Shown here piece by piece: positions 50,084 through 59,343 of a stretch of DNA of 64,000 bases (positions within the stretch are counted from its first letter, which is position 1; every line of letters starts with the position of its first letter). This DNA is from Thalassospira marina (lineage in GTDB: Bacteria > Pseudomonadota > Alphaproteobacteria > Rhodospirillales > Thalassospiraceae). The notes beneath the pieces are model-generated. The model had not been told where the DNA came from. It worked only from the letters and a program-made list of their open reading frames with translations, and made no database searches. A program made the translations under genes and the position numbers. The stretch spans positions 3,512,001-3,576,000 of the forward strand of contig NZ_CP024199.1 of assembly GCF_002844375.1 (NCBI RefSeq). Reading direction: 5' to 3'.

Positions 50084-51259
50084 TCAGGCCGGATGCACCC
50101 GTGCGATCATGTCGATAATCGGTTCCAGATCGGCCCATAAATCATCCGGGTCTTCCATACCGATCGACAGGCGCAATACAAGGCCGCCCGGGGCATTGCC
50201 AGTGAACTGGCGCATGGCACCAATTGCCATTGGCACCATCAGGCTGTGCGTGCCACCCCAGGATGCGCCGATGGAAAATGTTTTGGCATTATCAATATGC
50301 CCATCAAGCTCGGATGCCATATCAGCCGGAACCACGATGCTGAAAAGGGCAGATGCCCCGGCAAAATCGCGTTTCCACATGTCATGTTGCGGATGGCTGG
50401 GCAAGGCAGGATGCAGCACCATTTTCGCATCCATCCTGTTTGCCATCCGGGTGGCAAAATCCAGGGCAACGTCGCTACCATGTTTCAGGCGCACCGCCAT
50501 GGTCTCCATACCGCGCAATACCAGCGAACAATCATCGGGCGAAACACCAATGCCCAGCATGCTCAAGGTGGATTTCAACCGGTCATACAGCCCATCGTCA
50601 TTGACCGAAACCGACCCCATCAGCAAATCCGAATGGCCGCCAAAATATTTGGTCAATGCCTCCACCACGATATCGGCACCATAATTTAACGGTTTGAAAT
50701 GAAGCGGGCTTGCCCAGGTATTATCAATACCAACGGGAATGCCCCGTTCGCGCGCGGCCCGCACAATGGCGCGCAAATCCTGCACTTCCATGGTGGCGGA
50801 ACCGGGGCTTTCAACCCAGACCAGCTTTACGCTGTCATCAAGTTCGGCGGCAATATCGGCACCAATTAACGGGTCATATACCCTGTGATGAATACCGCGT
50901 TCGGCCAAATACCCGTTGCACAGCGTGCTAACCGGCGGATAGGCGCAATCAGGCACCAAAACCGTATCGCCCGGTTTTAAAAGCGCCAGAAACACCAGCG
51001 AAATTGACGCCTGCCCGGAAGGTTGCAGCATGGTGTATTTCGCCCCTTCGAGGGCGGAAATCGATGCCTCAAGGGTGCGTGTCGTTGGCGTGCCATGCAA
51101 ACCATAAACATATCCCGATGGTCCGCGCTCCATTCGTTTGGCAAAGGCCTGCGCATTGGGAAAGGCAATGGTCGATGCCCGGTAAGTCGGCGTTGCCAGG
51201 CTGGCAAAACCTTCGTGGGAAACTTCGGGCGGGCAAACGCAAACGGTTTTGTCTTTCAT
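50084..51259 (-). CDS. Cystathionine beta-lyase-like PLP enzyme
   Basis: A 391-residue Cys/Met metabolism PLP-dependent enzyme (trans-sulfuration family). YVYGLHGTPTTRTLEASISALEGA is the phosphate-binding block, IPVGIDNTWASPLHFKPLNYGADIVVEALTKYFGGHSDLLMGSV holds the PLP lysine (TKY), and SIGASWGGTHSLMVP is the C-terminal substrate block. Form and length match cystathionine beta-lyase (MetC), which makes homocysteine in methionine synthesis, but gamma-lyase or other activity is not excluded. The leader has six phased TCAGG repeats (see 51296-51350). Confidence 0.88.
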   Translation of the reverse strand: MKDKTVCVCPPEVSHEGFASLATPTYRASTIAFPNAQAFAKRMERGPSGYVYGLHGTPTTRTLEASISALEGAKYTMLQPSGQASISLVFLALLKPGDTVLVPDCAYPPVSTLCNGYLAERGIHHRVYDPLIGADIAAELDDSVKLVWVESPGSATMEVQDLRAIVRAARERGIPVGIDNTWASPLHFKPLNYGADIVVEALTKYFGGHSDLLMGSVSVNDDGLYDRLKSTLSMLGIGVSPDDCSLVLRGMETMAVRLKHGSDVALDFATRMANRMDAKMVLHPALPSHPQHDMWKRDFAGASALFSIVVPADMASELDGHIDNAKTFSIGASWGGTHSLMVPMAIGAMRQFTGNAPGGLVLRLSIGMEDPDDLWADLEPIIDMIARVHPA

Positions 51260-51295
51260 GTGGGGCGCTCCGTGGTGGCGGGATTTTGGAATTCG

Positions 51296-51350
51296 TCAGG
51301 ATCAATCAGGACCCATCAGGGTAATTCAGGGTAATTAAGGCTTACTCAGG
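51296..51350. repeat. Six TCAGG elements phased every 10 bp
   Basis: TCAGG ends five of six successive 10-bp blocks (51296-51300, 51306-51310, 51316-51320, 51326-51330, 51346-51350), and the sixth (51336-51340) is TAAGG. The 10-bp period puts all copies on one face of the helix, 37 to 91 bases before the PLP-enzyme ATG on the minus strand. Confidence 0.85.
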
Positions 51351-51526
51351 TTTTTCTGGCGGGTGGCGGCAAATCTGGTGGCGGTGCGCCTGGCCCGTTT
51401 TGGGGGTGTGACGTTAAATGCGGGCGGCAACACAGTGCATTCATAGCAAATCGCATTTACCCCGGCCATGCAAGGACCTTGGCTGCGCACATTTGTTCCC
51501 TGCGTGCTCCCCGCCTGTGCCAGGCC

Positions 51527-51563
51527 AAAAAAATGGCTGTGCGGTACCAGGACCACACAGCCA
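51527..51563 (-). terminator. Terminator of the PaaK-like gene
   Basis: On the minus strand stem TGGCTGTG (51556-51563) / CACAGCCA (51534-51541) is followed by seven T, about 75 bases past the stop. Confidence 0.85.
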
Positions 51564-51638
51564 GTTTATTCCCGAGCGGGAATGAAAGCCCGGCATGGCA
51601 CGGCCAAACCGGACTTGTTCAAAAATAGAAATCAGATT

Positions 51639-52877
51639 TCAATTATAGTCGCGCTGGTCATCGATCACCTTGCCATCATTGGGCAGGCTGCCCGGTGTGG
51701 CCGGTTCAACAATGCCGCGCAATTTGCACACATCATGAATGGTGGCTGCCACCGCATCGGCATCAAACCTGGCGGCATCGGTTTCGCAGGCCAGCGTCAT
51801 GACATCATTGTCATTGACCCGCGACACAACCAGCCGCGCCTTGGCAATTTCGGGGTGGCGGCGCACAACTTCGGCCACCTGCTGCGGGTGCACGAACATG
51901 CCTTTGACCTTGGTGGTCTGATCCGCACGGCCCATCCAGCCCTTAATACGCTGATTGGTCCGCCCGCACGGGCTTTGGCCCGGCAAAATGGCCGAAAGGT
52001 CGCCGGTGGCAAAGCGCACCAGTGGATAATCCATATTAAGGGCGGTCACCAAAACCTCGCCCACCTCGCCATCGGCAACCGGCGTGCCAGTACCCGGGCG
52101 GACGATTTCAACAATGATATCCTCAGCCACGATCATGCCTTCGCGGGCATCGCTTTCATAGGCAATCAGGCCCAGATCGGCACTGGCATAACATTGCAGC
52201 ATGGTCACACCCCGTTCGGCAAACCAGCCGCGCAGAGATTCCGGCAATGCTTCGCCCGAAACCAGCGCCCGGCTGATGGACGAAACGTCCGCGCCCATTT
52301 CATCGGCCTTTTCGATCAGGATTTTCAAAAAAGATGGCGTGCCAACATAGCCCGTCGGGCGGATATCGGTAATCGCCTTGACCTGGATTTCGGTTTGCCC
52401 CACCCCGGCCGGAATAACCGCACAGCCACAGGCCCGCGCACCGCTGTCAAAAATAAAACCGCCCGGCGTTAAATGATAGGACATGCAGTTATGCACCACA
52501 TCGCCGGGACGAAAACCCGCCGCGAAATAGGCCCGGCCCATGCGCCACCAGTCATCCCCTTTGCCTTCCGGGTCGTAAATTGGCCCGGGGCTTTGAAAGA
52601 TACGGCCCAGCGCGCCAATCGGCGTGGCATTTAACCCGGCAAAGGGCGGCTTTGCCGCCTGCATTGCGATCAGGTCGGATTTGCGGGTTACCGGCAGCTT
52701 TGCCAGTTCCTCACGGTTGGTCACCGCGCCGCTGGCGACATCCTTCAATATCGTGCCAAAACCGGCACTTTTTTCGCGGGCATGGGCAATCAGGCCCGGC
52801 AGCGATGCCATAAGGCGGCCTTCGCGGGCATCGGGGGCCTGTGTTTCCTTGTCGTCAAAATAGGTCTGCAATGTCAT
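51639..52877 (-). CDS. Phenylacetate-CoA ligase-like (AMP-forming) enzyme
   Basis: A 412-residue adenylating enzyme of the PaaK branch, which activates aryl or related acids with ATP and CoA. Seen: PVTRKSDLIAMQ, IFQSPGPIYDP near the nucleotide loop, GTPSFLKILIEKA, QCYASADLGLIAYES, and the C-terminal DQTTKVKGMFVHPQQVAEVV with Lys-Gly hinge. It follows livF by 127 bases in the same direction, so it may act on the imported acid. True phenylacetate specificity cannot be told. Confidence 0.87.
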   Translation of the reverse strand: MTLQTYFDDKETQAPDAREGRLMASLPGLIAHAREKSAGFGTILKDVASGAVTNREELAKLPVTRKSDLIAMQAAKPPFAGLNATPIGALGRIFQSPGPIYDPEGKGDDWWRMGRAYFAAGFRPGDVVHNCMSYHLTPGGFIFDSGARACGCAVIPAGVGQTEIQVKAITDIRPTGYVGTPSFLKILIEKADEMGADVSSISRALVSGEALPESLRGWFAERGVTMLQCYASADLGLIAYESDAREGMIVAEDIIVEIVRPGTGTPVADGEVGEVLVTALNMDYPLVRFATGDLSAILPGQSPCGRTNQRIKGWMGRADQTTKVKGMFVHPQQVAEVVRRHPEIAKARLVVSRVNDNDVMTLACETDAARFDADAVAATIHDVCKLRGIVEPATPGSLPNDGKVIDDQRDYN

Positions 52878-53003
52878 GGCCTGTTCCGTCTGCGTTTGGT
52901 CTGCCAGTTCGCGGGTCGGGTTTTGCGGGGCGCATCATGCCAATGCCTGAAATGAACGAAAATCTAGCGAGCATTTCCTGTCTGCTTTGACTGCGCCCTG
53001 TCC

Positions 53004-53825
53004 TTAAAGCCAGCGTTTGCGCCGTTTATAGGATTTGATGTTCTTGAAGCTTTTGCGTTCTTCCGAACCACCGCCAAGGTAAAATTCCTTGACGTCTTCA
53101 TTGTTCAAAAGCTCGTCGCGGGTGCCATCAAGCACCACCTTGCCGCTTTCCATGATATATCCGTAATCGGCAACCTTAAGGGCGCAATTGGCATTCTGTT
53201 CAACGATCAGCATCGTAATCCCCTGATCACGATTGATCTTTTCAATGATGCCAAACACTTCCTTGACCAGCAAGGGTGACAGCCCCATCGACGGTTCATC
53301 GAGCAAAATCATTTTCGGGCGTGCCATCAGGGCGCGGCCAATCGCCAGCATCTGCTGTTCCCCGCCCGAAAGATAACCGGCAAGGCCAGTGCGTTCACGC
53401 AAGCGCGGGAAATATTCATAAACCATATCAATGTCATCTTTGACGCCATTATCCTTGCGGGTATAGGCGCCCAGGCGCAGATTTTCGAGGCAGGTCATAT
53501 CCTCGATAATGCGGCGGCCTTCCATCACCTGGAAAATGCCCGAACGGACAATATCTTCGGGATAACGGTTGGAAATGGGCTGTCCGGCAAAGGTAATTTC
53601 GCCGCGGGTGACTTCGCCGTCTTCGGTTTTGAGCAACCCCGAAATCGCCTTGAGCGTGGTAGACTTCCCTGCCCCGTTCGGGCCAAGCAATGTCACGATG
53701 CTGCCCTGGGGCACATCAAGCGATACGCCGCGCAAAACAAGGATCACATCGTCATAAACGACTTCGATGTTATTTACCGACAAAAGCGGCGGCGCGGTTT
53801 CAATTTTGCGGGCAGCTTCGGACAT
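53004..53825 (-). CDS. livF: Branched-chain-type ABC transporter ATPase (LivF)
   Basis: A 273-residue ABC ATPase of the LivF type. Walker A GPNGAGKS, signature LSGGEQQ, Walker B MILLDEP and the switch His-like region are intact. The C-terminus is a short basic tail (KSYKRRKRWL). It powers uptake of leucine-type or other carboxylic substrates with livG, livH and livM. The start is ATG 53825. Confidence 0.94.
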   Translation of the reverse strand: MSEAARKIETAPPLLSVNNIEVVYDDVILVLRGVSLDVPQGSIVTLLGPNGAGKSTTLKAISGLLKTEDGEVTRGEITFAGQPISNRYPEDIVRSGIFQVMEGRRIIEDMTCLENLRLGAYTRKDNGVKDDIDMVYEYFPRLRERTGLAGYLSGGEQQMLAIGRALMARPKMILLDEPSMGLSPLLVKEVFGIIEKINRDQGITMLIVEQNANCALKVADYGYIMESGKVVLDGTRDELLNNEDVKEFYLGGGSEERKSFKNIKSYKRRKRWL

Positions 53826-53995
53826 GGATCACCTTCGCAACAGCAGCAGAAAAACGACATAACAAATCAATAAATCAAACAATTAGCCCGGCGGAGGCTT
53901 ACTCCCCGCCACCATGGTGCCGGAACCGTTTGGGGAAAACAGCAGGTTCCGACACCAGGCGGGAGACATCCTTTCAACGCGAAAGGAAGCTGATC

Positions 53996-55237
53996 TTAGT
54001 AGCCAAGCCAGTCATCACGGCGCGGCAGGGTGACGGTTTCAAGTTTGGTCACCTTGATGTCGCCGCCATGGGCTTCACCGCTATAGATATTGACGGTGTT
54101 GATGCCGCGATGGTCTTCGGCCGTCCAGGTGGCGGGCATGCAAACGCCTTCCAGGCCTTTCGGCACCCAATCGGTGCGGGCATACATGCCCTTCTTGATG
54201 TTGGCACCGGTGATGCCACCATTTTCCTTGGCCCATTCCATGGCTTCTTTCATGTAATAGACTGAGCAAATGCCGCGAATGTAATGATGGGTGCGGAATT
54301 CCTTGCCCGATTTGTCAGATTCCATCGAAATCTTGCGCACCAGGTCCATGCCTGGAACGCCTTCATCGGTCCAGAAGCTGGTCATGACCGGGAAAACGTA
54401 ATTATCGACATCGCCAATGGTTTTCAGGGTTTCGTAGTCGCCCGCCCAAATGTTGGCAAGCCAGGTCGGATCAACCCCAACCGTGCCACAGGATTTCACC
54501 AGCGACACCACCGACGGCCCAAGGTTGCCAAGGTAACCATAATCGGTACCGGCTTCTTTCAGGGTCAGGCACTGTGCCTTGAAATCACCCGGCTTCATGG
54601 AAACCACAACCGGGCTGGTTACTTCAAAACCCAGTTCATTGGCATATTCCGCACAGGCTTCTTTCGGGGCGTTCGGATAGGGGTGGTTATCGCCGATATG
54701 GCTGAAAACGGGTTTGCCTTCGCCGCCCTTGTCTTTCCAGTCCTTGGCGGCCCACTGCACCATTGCCCGGCAGGCATCGGAATAGGATGCGCCATAAAAG
54801 AAATTATAGGGTGCTGGTTTTGCCGTTTTCGGGTTTTTGCCGGTCGGGTCGGTCAAATGGCCGGAATAGGATGCCGAAAACACTGGCACTTCATCCTTGG
54901 CAACAAACGAAATCAGCGCTTCGGTGTCACCCGTTCCCCAGCCCTGCATCGCGATCATGTTGTTGCGCGAACGCCATTTCTTATAGTTCGCAATGGCCTG
55001 CGGCACCTTATAGGCGTAATCGACCGATTCAAATTCAAGTGGGGTGCCGGAAATGCCGCCATTTTCATTGATATAGGAAAGCGCATCACGCACACCATCG
55101 GCATAGAATTTGCCGATAAAGCCGGTGGCCCCGGTAATATCCATCAAATGGCCGACAAACACGCTGTCTTCGGCCTTGGCCGCGCCAACCGAAAGACCGG
55201 TTGCGATCATCGCGGTTGCAGCAATCAGTTTCTTCAT
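53996..55237 (-). CDS. Periplasmic substrate-binding protein of a Liv-type ABC transporter
   Basis: A 413-residue protein with a cleaved signal peptide (MKKLIAATAMIATGLSVGAAKA). The body has the Leu/Ile/Val-binding fold pattern with GHLMDITGATGFIGKFYADGVRDALSYINENGGISG and a C-terminal WTAEDHRGINTVNIY. It is the kind of binding protein found in alphaproteobacterial Liv clusters that carry a ligase and bind aromatic or dicarboxylic acids rather than amino acids. ATG 55237 with GGGAG 9 bases upstream is the start. Confidence 0.9.
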   Translation of the reverse strand: MKKLIAATAMIATGLSVGAAKAEDSVFVGHLMDITGATGFIGKFYADGVRDALSYINENGGISGTPLEFESVDYAYKVPQAIANYKKWRSRNNMIAMQGWGTGDTEALISFVAKDEVPVFSASYSGHLTDPTGKNPKTAKPAPYNFFYGASYSDACRAMVQWAAKDWKDKGGEGKPVFSHIGDNHPYPNAPKEACAEYANELGFEVTSPVVVSMKPGDFKAQCLTLKEAGTDYGYLGNLGPSVVSLVKSCGTVGVDPTWLANIWAGDYETLKTIGDVDNYVFPVMTSFWTDEGVPGMDLVRKISMESDKSGKEFRTHHYIRGICSVYYMKEAMEWAKENGGITGANIKKGMYARTDWVPKGLEGVCMPATWTAEDHRGINTVNIYSGEAHGGDIKVTKLETVTLPRRDDWLGY

Positions 55238-55342
55238 CTCGACGTCTCCCTTGGACGTTTCATTGAACAAAAAAGCCTCCCGGTCTCCCCCATGTTTTTA
55301 TTGTCCAGGCGGGTGTCATCACCCGCCCGGTGGGGGTTTTGG

Positions 55343-56416
55343 TCAGTACGAGAAGGGATAAAGCTTCCAGTACGCCCTGATCTGTTGCCAGCGGTGTGCT
55401 AACCCGTCGGGTTCAAAGATCAGGAACAGGATAATGGCCAGACCGATCGCCATCTCCTTGATATAGGCCAGGCCATCGGTAACAGCGGTGCTGTTGGCCC
55501 AGTCAAAAACGCTTAAGGCACTTACGCCGGTTTCCATAACCTCGGGCAGCAGCACCATAAATACGGTGCCCATCAGCGCCCCTTTAACCGACCCAAGGCC
55601 GCCAATAATGATCATGCCCAGAAACTGGATGGACAGCAGAATGGTAAAACCCTCGGCCGAGACATAACCCAGATAATGCCCGTAAATAGCCCCGCCGACA
55701 CCGGCATAGAAGGACGACACCCCAAAGCTGAGCAGACGGTATTTCGTCAGGTTGATGCCCATGATTTCGGCAGAAAGGTAATGGTCGCGAACCGCAACAA
55801 AGGCACGCCCGTCGCGCGACCGGATCAGGTTGCTGCCCAGCACATACATGATCACCAGGAAAAACAGGCAAACATAAAAGAAGCTGAAATCATCGGTAAC
55901 TTCATAGCCAAACACATTGACCGGGTTTGCCGCCGCCCCATAGGAACCACCGGTAAACCAGTCGGCCCGGGCAAAGAAATCCTCAAGGATGAACTGGGCA
56001 GCCAGGGTGGCAATTGCCAGATAAAGCCCCTTGATGCGTGCAGCTGGCAGGCCAAACAAAAGGCCAACTGCCGCCGTTACCAGCCCCGCCAGCGGAATGG
56101 AAAGCAAAACGGGAATGCCGGTATGGTTGTTAATCCAGGCTGATGCAAAGGCACCAAAACCGAAAAACGCCGCATGTCCCAGCGATATCTGCCCGGTAAA
56201 GCCAACCAGAATATTCAGCCCCAGCGCCGCAATGGCAAAATAGGAAATCTGGATGAACAGGTTTACATAATACCCATCAAGCACAAACGGGATCAGCCCC
56301 ACCGCAACAATGCCAAGAATGGCGGCATTGCGGACAAAGGTGGTGTCAAATATCCGCGTGTCCTGCCGATAGGTGGTTCTGAAATCGCCACAGGGACGCA
56401 TTGAAAAGCCGGCCAT
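55343..56416 (-). CDS. livM: Liv-type ABC transporter permease (LivM)
   Basis: A 357-residue inner-membrane permease with about ten helices. ALGLNILVGFTGQISLGHAAFFGFGAFASAW and GAIYGHYLGYVSAEGFTILLSIQFLGMIIIGGLGSVKGALMG are the LivM signatures. It pairs with LivH. Confidence 0.95.
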   Translation of the reverse strand: MAGFSMRPCGDFRTTYRQDTRIFDTTFVRNAAILGIVAVGLIPFVLDGYYVNLFIQISYFAIAALGLNILVGFTGQISLGHAAFFGFGAFASAWINNHTGIPVLLSIPLAGLVTAAVGLLFGLPAARIKGLYLAIATLAAQFILEDFFARADWFTGGSYGAAANPVNVFGYEVTDDFSFFYVCLFFLVIMYVLGSNLIRSRDGRAFVAVRDHYLSAEIMGINLTKYRLLSFGVSSFYAGVGGAIYGHYLGYVSAEGFTILLSIQFLGMIIIGGLGSVKGALMGTVFMVLLPEVMETGVSALSVFDWANSTAVTDGLAYIKEMAIGLAIILFLIFEPDGLAHRWQQIRAYWKLYPFSY

Positions 56417-56434
56417 AATGGATCGTCCCCCTGA

Positions 56435-57328
56435 TCAGATACGTTCGATGTCTTTGGTGCCAAACAGGCCATAAGGCTTGATGCACAGAATAATGATCAG
56501 CACGTAAAACGGTGCGATGGAAAACAGGTTGCCCCAATGCAGATACTGGCCATCAACAAACTCGGCCCCGTTTTCAAGAAGGCCGATAATCACGCCCCCG
56601 GCAATCGCCCCGATAATGGAATCAAGCCCGCCCAGAATAACCGCCGGAAACACCTTGATCCCGATCACCGACAGGCCCGATGACACACCATTGACCATGC
56701 CGATCACGATGCCTGCCACCCCGGAAACCAGTGCTGAAATCGCCCAGGACATGGCAAACACGGTCTTGACCGAAATGCCCAGGCTTTGTGCCACCTGCTG
56801 GTCAAAGGCCGTGGCCCGCATGGCCAGGCCCAGCTTGGAATATTTGAAGAACCAGTAAAACGCCGCCATGATCACCAGCGATATGGCGAAACTCATGATA
56901 TAGGCAGTTTCGATCTGCATTCCGAACAGGCTGACAGTGCGGGTATCAAACACCTGCGGATAGGTCGCCGTGGTGGCACCGAAAATCCATTTGGTGGCCG
57001 CCTGAAAGAAAATCGACAGGCCAATCGTCACCATGATCACGGAAATGATCGGTTCGCCAATCATGGGGCGCAAAATCACCATTTGCAGGATCACGCCAAA
57101 CGCCATCATGAACAGCAGGGTAAAAACAAAACCCAGCCAGAACGGCATTTGAAATTCGACCAGAAACGCATAACAGACCCACGCCCCGATCAGCAGGAAT
57201 TCGCCCTGCGCGAAATTGACCACCTGGGTTGATTTGTAAATCAGCACGAAACACATGGCGACCACGCCATAAAGTGTTCCGACAATCAGCCCGTTCAGCA
57301 AAAGCTGAAACAACAGTTCAAAATTCAT
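56435..57328 (-). CDS. livH: Liv-type ABC transporter permease (LivH)
   Basis: A 297-residue permease with eight or so helices. NGLIVGTLYGVVAMCFVLIYKSTQVVNFAQGEFLLIGAW and FPAVILGGLDSIIGAIAGGVIIGLLE are the LivH signatures. ATG 57328 has GGGA about 8 bases upstream. Confidence 0.95.
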   Translation of the reverse strand: MNFELLFQLLLNGLIVGTLYGVVAMCFVLIYKSTQVVNFAQGEFLLIGAWVCYAFLVEFQMPFWLGFVFTLLFMMAFGVILQMVILRPMIGEPIISVIMVTIGLSIFFQAATKWIFGATTATYPQVFDTRTVSLFGMQIETAYIMSFAISLVIMAAFYWFFKYSKLGLAMRATAFDQQVAQSLGISVKTVFAMSWAISALVSGVAGIVIGMVNGVSSGLSVIGIKVFPAVILGGLDSIIGAIAGGVIIGLLENGAEFVDGQYLHWGNLFSIAPFYVLIIILCIKPYGLFGTKDIERI

Positions 57329-57388
57329 GGTGCCATCCCTGTCATGGCGAGGATGCTGCCATCCCCGGTTCTGTTTTTTGCCGCGTCT

Positions 57389-59341
57389 TTATTCGGCGGC
57401 TTTCGGGGCTTTGTGTGCCCCGTTCGGACCTTCCAGATCGACCACACGCACACTGGTCTGAATCCGGGTTTTTGATCCGTCCTGGAACGTAATCATGGTG
57501 TCGATATCGACCTTATCGGTGCCCGAATAAACCGCATCGATAATGTCGGCATATTTTTCGGCAACCACGCCACGGCGCACCTTGCGGGTACGGGTCAGTT
57601 CGCCGTCATCGGCATCCAGTTCCTTGTAAAGCAACAGGAACCGGCGAATGCGCTGTGCTTCGGGCAGGGTTTCGTTTACCTGGCGCACTTCCTCGGCGAT
57701 CATGTCATAGACCTGCGGCTGGGAAGACAGGTTGGTATAGTTGGTAAAGGCAATACCGCGCTGTTCCGCCCATTTCGCCATAATCGAAAACCGGATGCAG
57801 ATCATGGCCGACAAAAACGGCAGGCCCTTGCCCAAAATCACGGCTTCGGCGATGAAGGGCGAAAATTTCAGTTTATTTTCAATAAACTGCGGCGAATAAC
57901 GTACCCGCGTGGATGTTTCGGCCAGGTCTTTCAAACGGTCAATCACCACCAGGTGATTATTGCCTTCCTTGAAATAACCGGCATCCCCGGTATGCATCCA
58001 GCCATCAACCACATCCTCGTCATAGGCGGACTGGTTTTTATAGTAGCTGGTAAACATGCCCGATGTGCGTGCGACAATTTCGCCCACCCCGTTTTCATCG
58101 GTATTGATGACCTGGATTTCCGAATTATCAAACGCGAGACCCACGGTATCGAAATCAATATCGCCGGGCTGATGGATGGTATAGGCACCACAAAGTTCGG
58201 TCTGACCATAAAGCTGGCGCAGCGGAACCCCCATGGCATGGAAAAACTTGAAAGTTTCCGGCCCCATTGCCGCACCGCCCGTGGCGGCAGATCGCAAATT
58301 GCTAAATCCCAACCGGTCTTTAAGGGCATTCATCAGCAAAATATCAGCCGCCTTTGAATGGCCGCCATTATCAAGCGCTCCACGGGCCAGCTTCATGCCC
58401 CAGTCATACATTTTCTGCTTGAAGGGTGTTGAATCCATCATGCGCGCCCGGACATCGGCGGCAATGGCTTCCCACACACGCGGGGCCAGCAGCACGAAAT
58501 TCGGTCCAATTTCGCGCAGGTCCGCCATCATGGTTTCCTGCTCTTCAACGAAATTCACGATCTGGCGGCTGACCAGCGACTGCCCGACAACATAAACCTG
58601 CTCCATGATCCAGGGCAGTGGCAGCACCGATACATAATTATCGCCCGGCAATTTCGGGTCGGCCCGCAAATAGGCAGCGCAATGATCCAGGAAATCCCCG
58701 GCATTCAGCATCGCCATTTTCGGCTTCGACGTGGTGCCCGATGTGGTGCACAAAATTGCGCATTCATCACCGCGGGTTTCCCCGACCATACGGGTATAGG
58801 CCATGGCATCGGCGGCCTCGACCTTCCGGCCCATATCATACAGGTCTTCAACAGCAAGCAGGCGCGGATCATCATATTTGCGCATCCCGCGCGGGTCGCA
58901 ATAAATGATCTTTTCAACGGTGGGGATCTGGTCTGAAAGCTCCAGCAGCTTGTCGCACTGTTCCTCGTCTTCGGCGATAATCACTTTGGCTTCGCCATAG
59001 GTGATCAGGAAGGCGACTTCGTCATGCAGGCTGTCCTGATACAGGCCAAGCGACCGTGCCCGCAAGGCATGGGCCGAAATTTCCGCCCACACCCATTCGG
59101 GCCGGTTTTCACCGATGATGCCCACAACATCGCCAGCGCCAATGCCCAGTTCCCGCAGGCCAAGGCTCATCCATTTCACGCGGTCGTTATAATCCTGCCA
59201 GCTGAATTCCTGCCAGACGCCAAATTCCTTTTCGCGCATGGCAACATCGTCGGGCCAGTTTTTGGCGTTATAGGCCAGCACCTTGGGGAAGGTATCAAGC
59301 ATGGCAACGTCGGCATAATCAGGCACAGTATATTTCTTCAT
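57389..59341 (-). CDS. AMP-dependent acyl-CoA synthetase in a Liv cluster
   Basis: A 650-residue long-chain-type acyl-CoA ligase. The AMP-binding motif is CAILCTTSGTTSKPKMAML, the second is YGQTELCGAYT and the third GWMHTGDAGYF, followed by RLKDLAETSTRVRYSPQFIENKL. The long form (over 600 residues) is that of the FAA1/bubblegum-like group. Start is two bases from the livG stop, so it is part of the operon. Likely to CoA-activate the acid brought in by the transporter; substrate unknown. Confidence 0.92.
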   Translation of the reverse strand: MKKYTVPDYADVAMLDTFPKVLAYNAKNWPDDVAMREKEFGVWQEFSWQDYNDRVKWMSLGLRELGIGAGDVVGIIGENRPEWVWAEISAHALRARSLGLYQDSLHDEVAFLITYGEAKVIIAEDEEQCDKLLELSDQIPTVEKIIYCDPRGMRKYDDPRLLAVEDLYDMGRKVEAADAMAYTRMVGETRGDECAILCTTSGTTSKPKMAMLNAGDFLDHCAAYLRADPKLPGDNYVSVLPLPWIMEQVYVVGQSLVSRQIVNFVEEQETMMADLREIGPNFVLLAPRVWEAIAADVRARMMDSTPFKQKMYDWGMKLARGALDNGGHSKAADILLMNALKDRLGFSNLRSAATGGAAMGPETFKFFHAMGVPLRQLYGQTELCGAYTIHQPGDIDFDTVGLAFDNSEIQVINTDENGVGEIVARTSGMFTSYYKNQSAYDEDVVDGWMHTGDAGYFKEGNNHLVVIDRLKDLAETSTRVRYSPQFIENKLKFSPFIAEAVILGKGLPFLSAMICIRFSIMAKWAEQRGIAFTNYTNLSSQPQVYDMIAEEVRQVNETLPEAQRIRRFLLLYKELDADDGELTRTRKVRRGVVAEKYADIIDAVYSGTDKVDIDTMITFQDGSKTRIQTSVRVVDLEGPNGAHKAPKAAE

Positions 59342-59343
59342 TG

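Larger units (their letters stand above)
51260..51638. other. Leader and repeat region upstream of the PLP enzyme gene
   Basis: About 380 bases. It holds the TCAGG decamer array, the terminator of the PaaK-like gene, and a G-rich stretch 51361-51430. I see no gene and no riboswitch-like fold I can name. Confidence 0.55.

Noticed and set aside
54284..55402. 372-codon plus-strand frame
   Set aside because: Antisense to the binding protein gene, whose signal peptide and fold pattern are clear.
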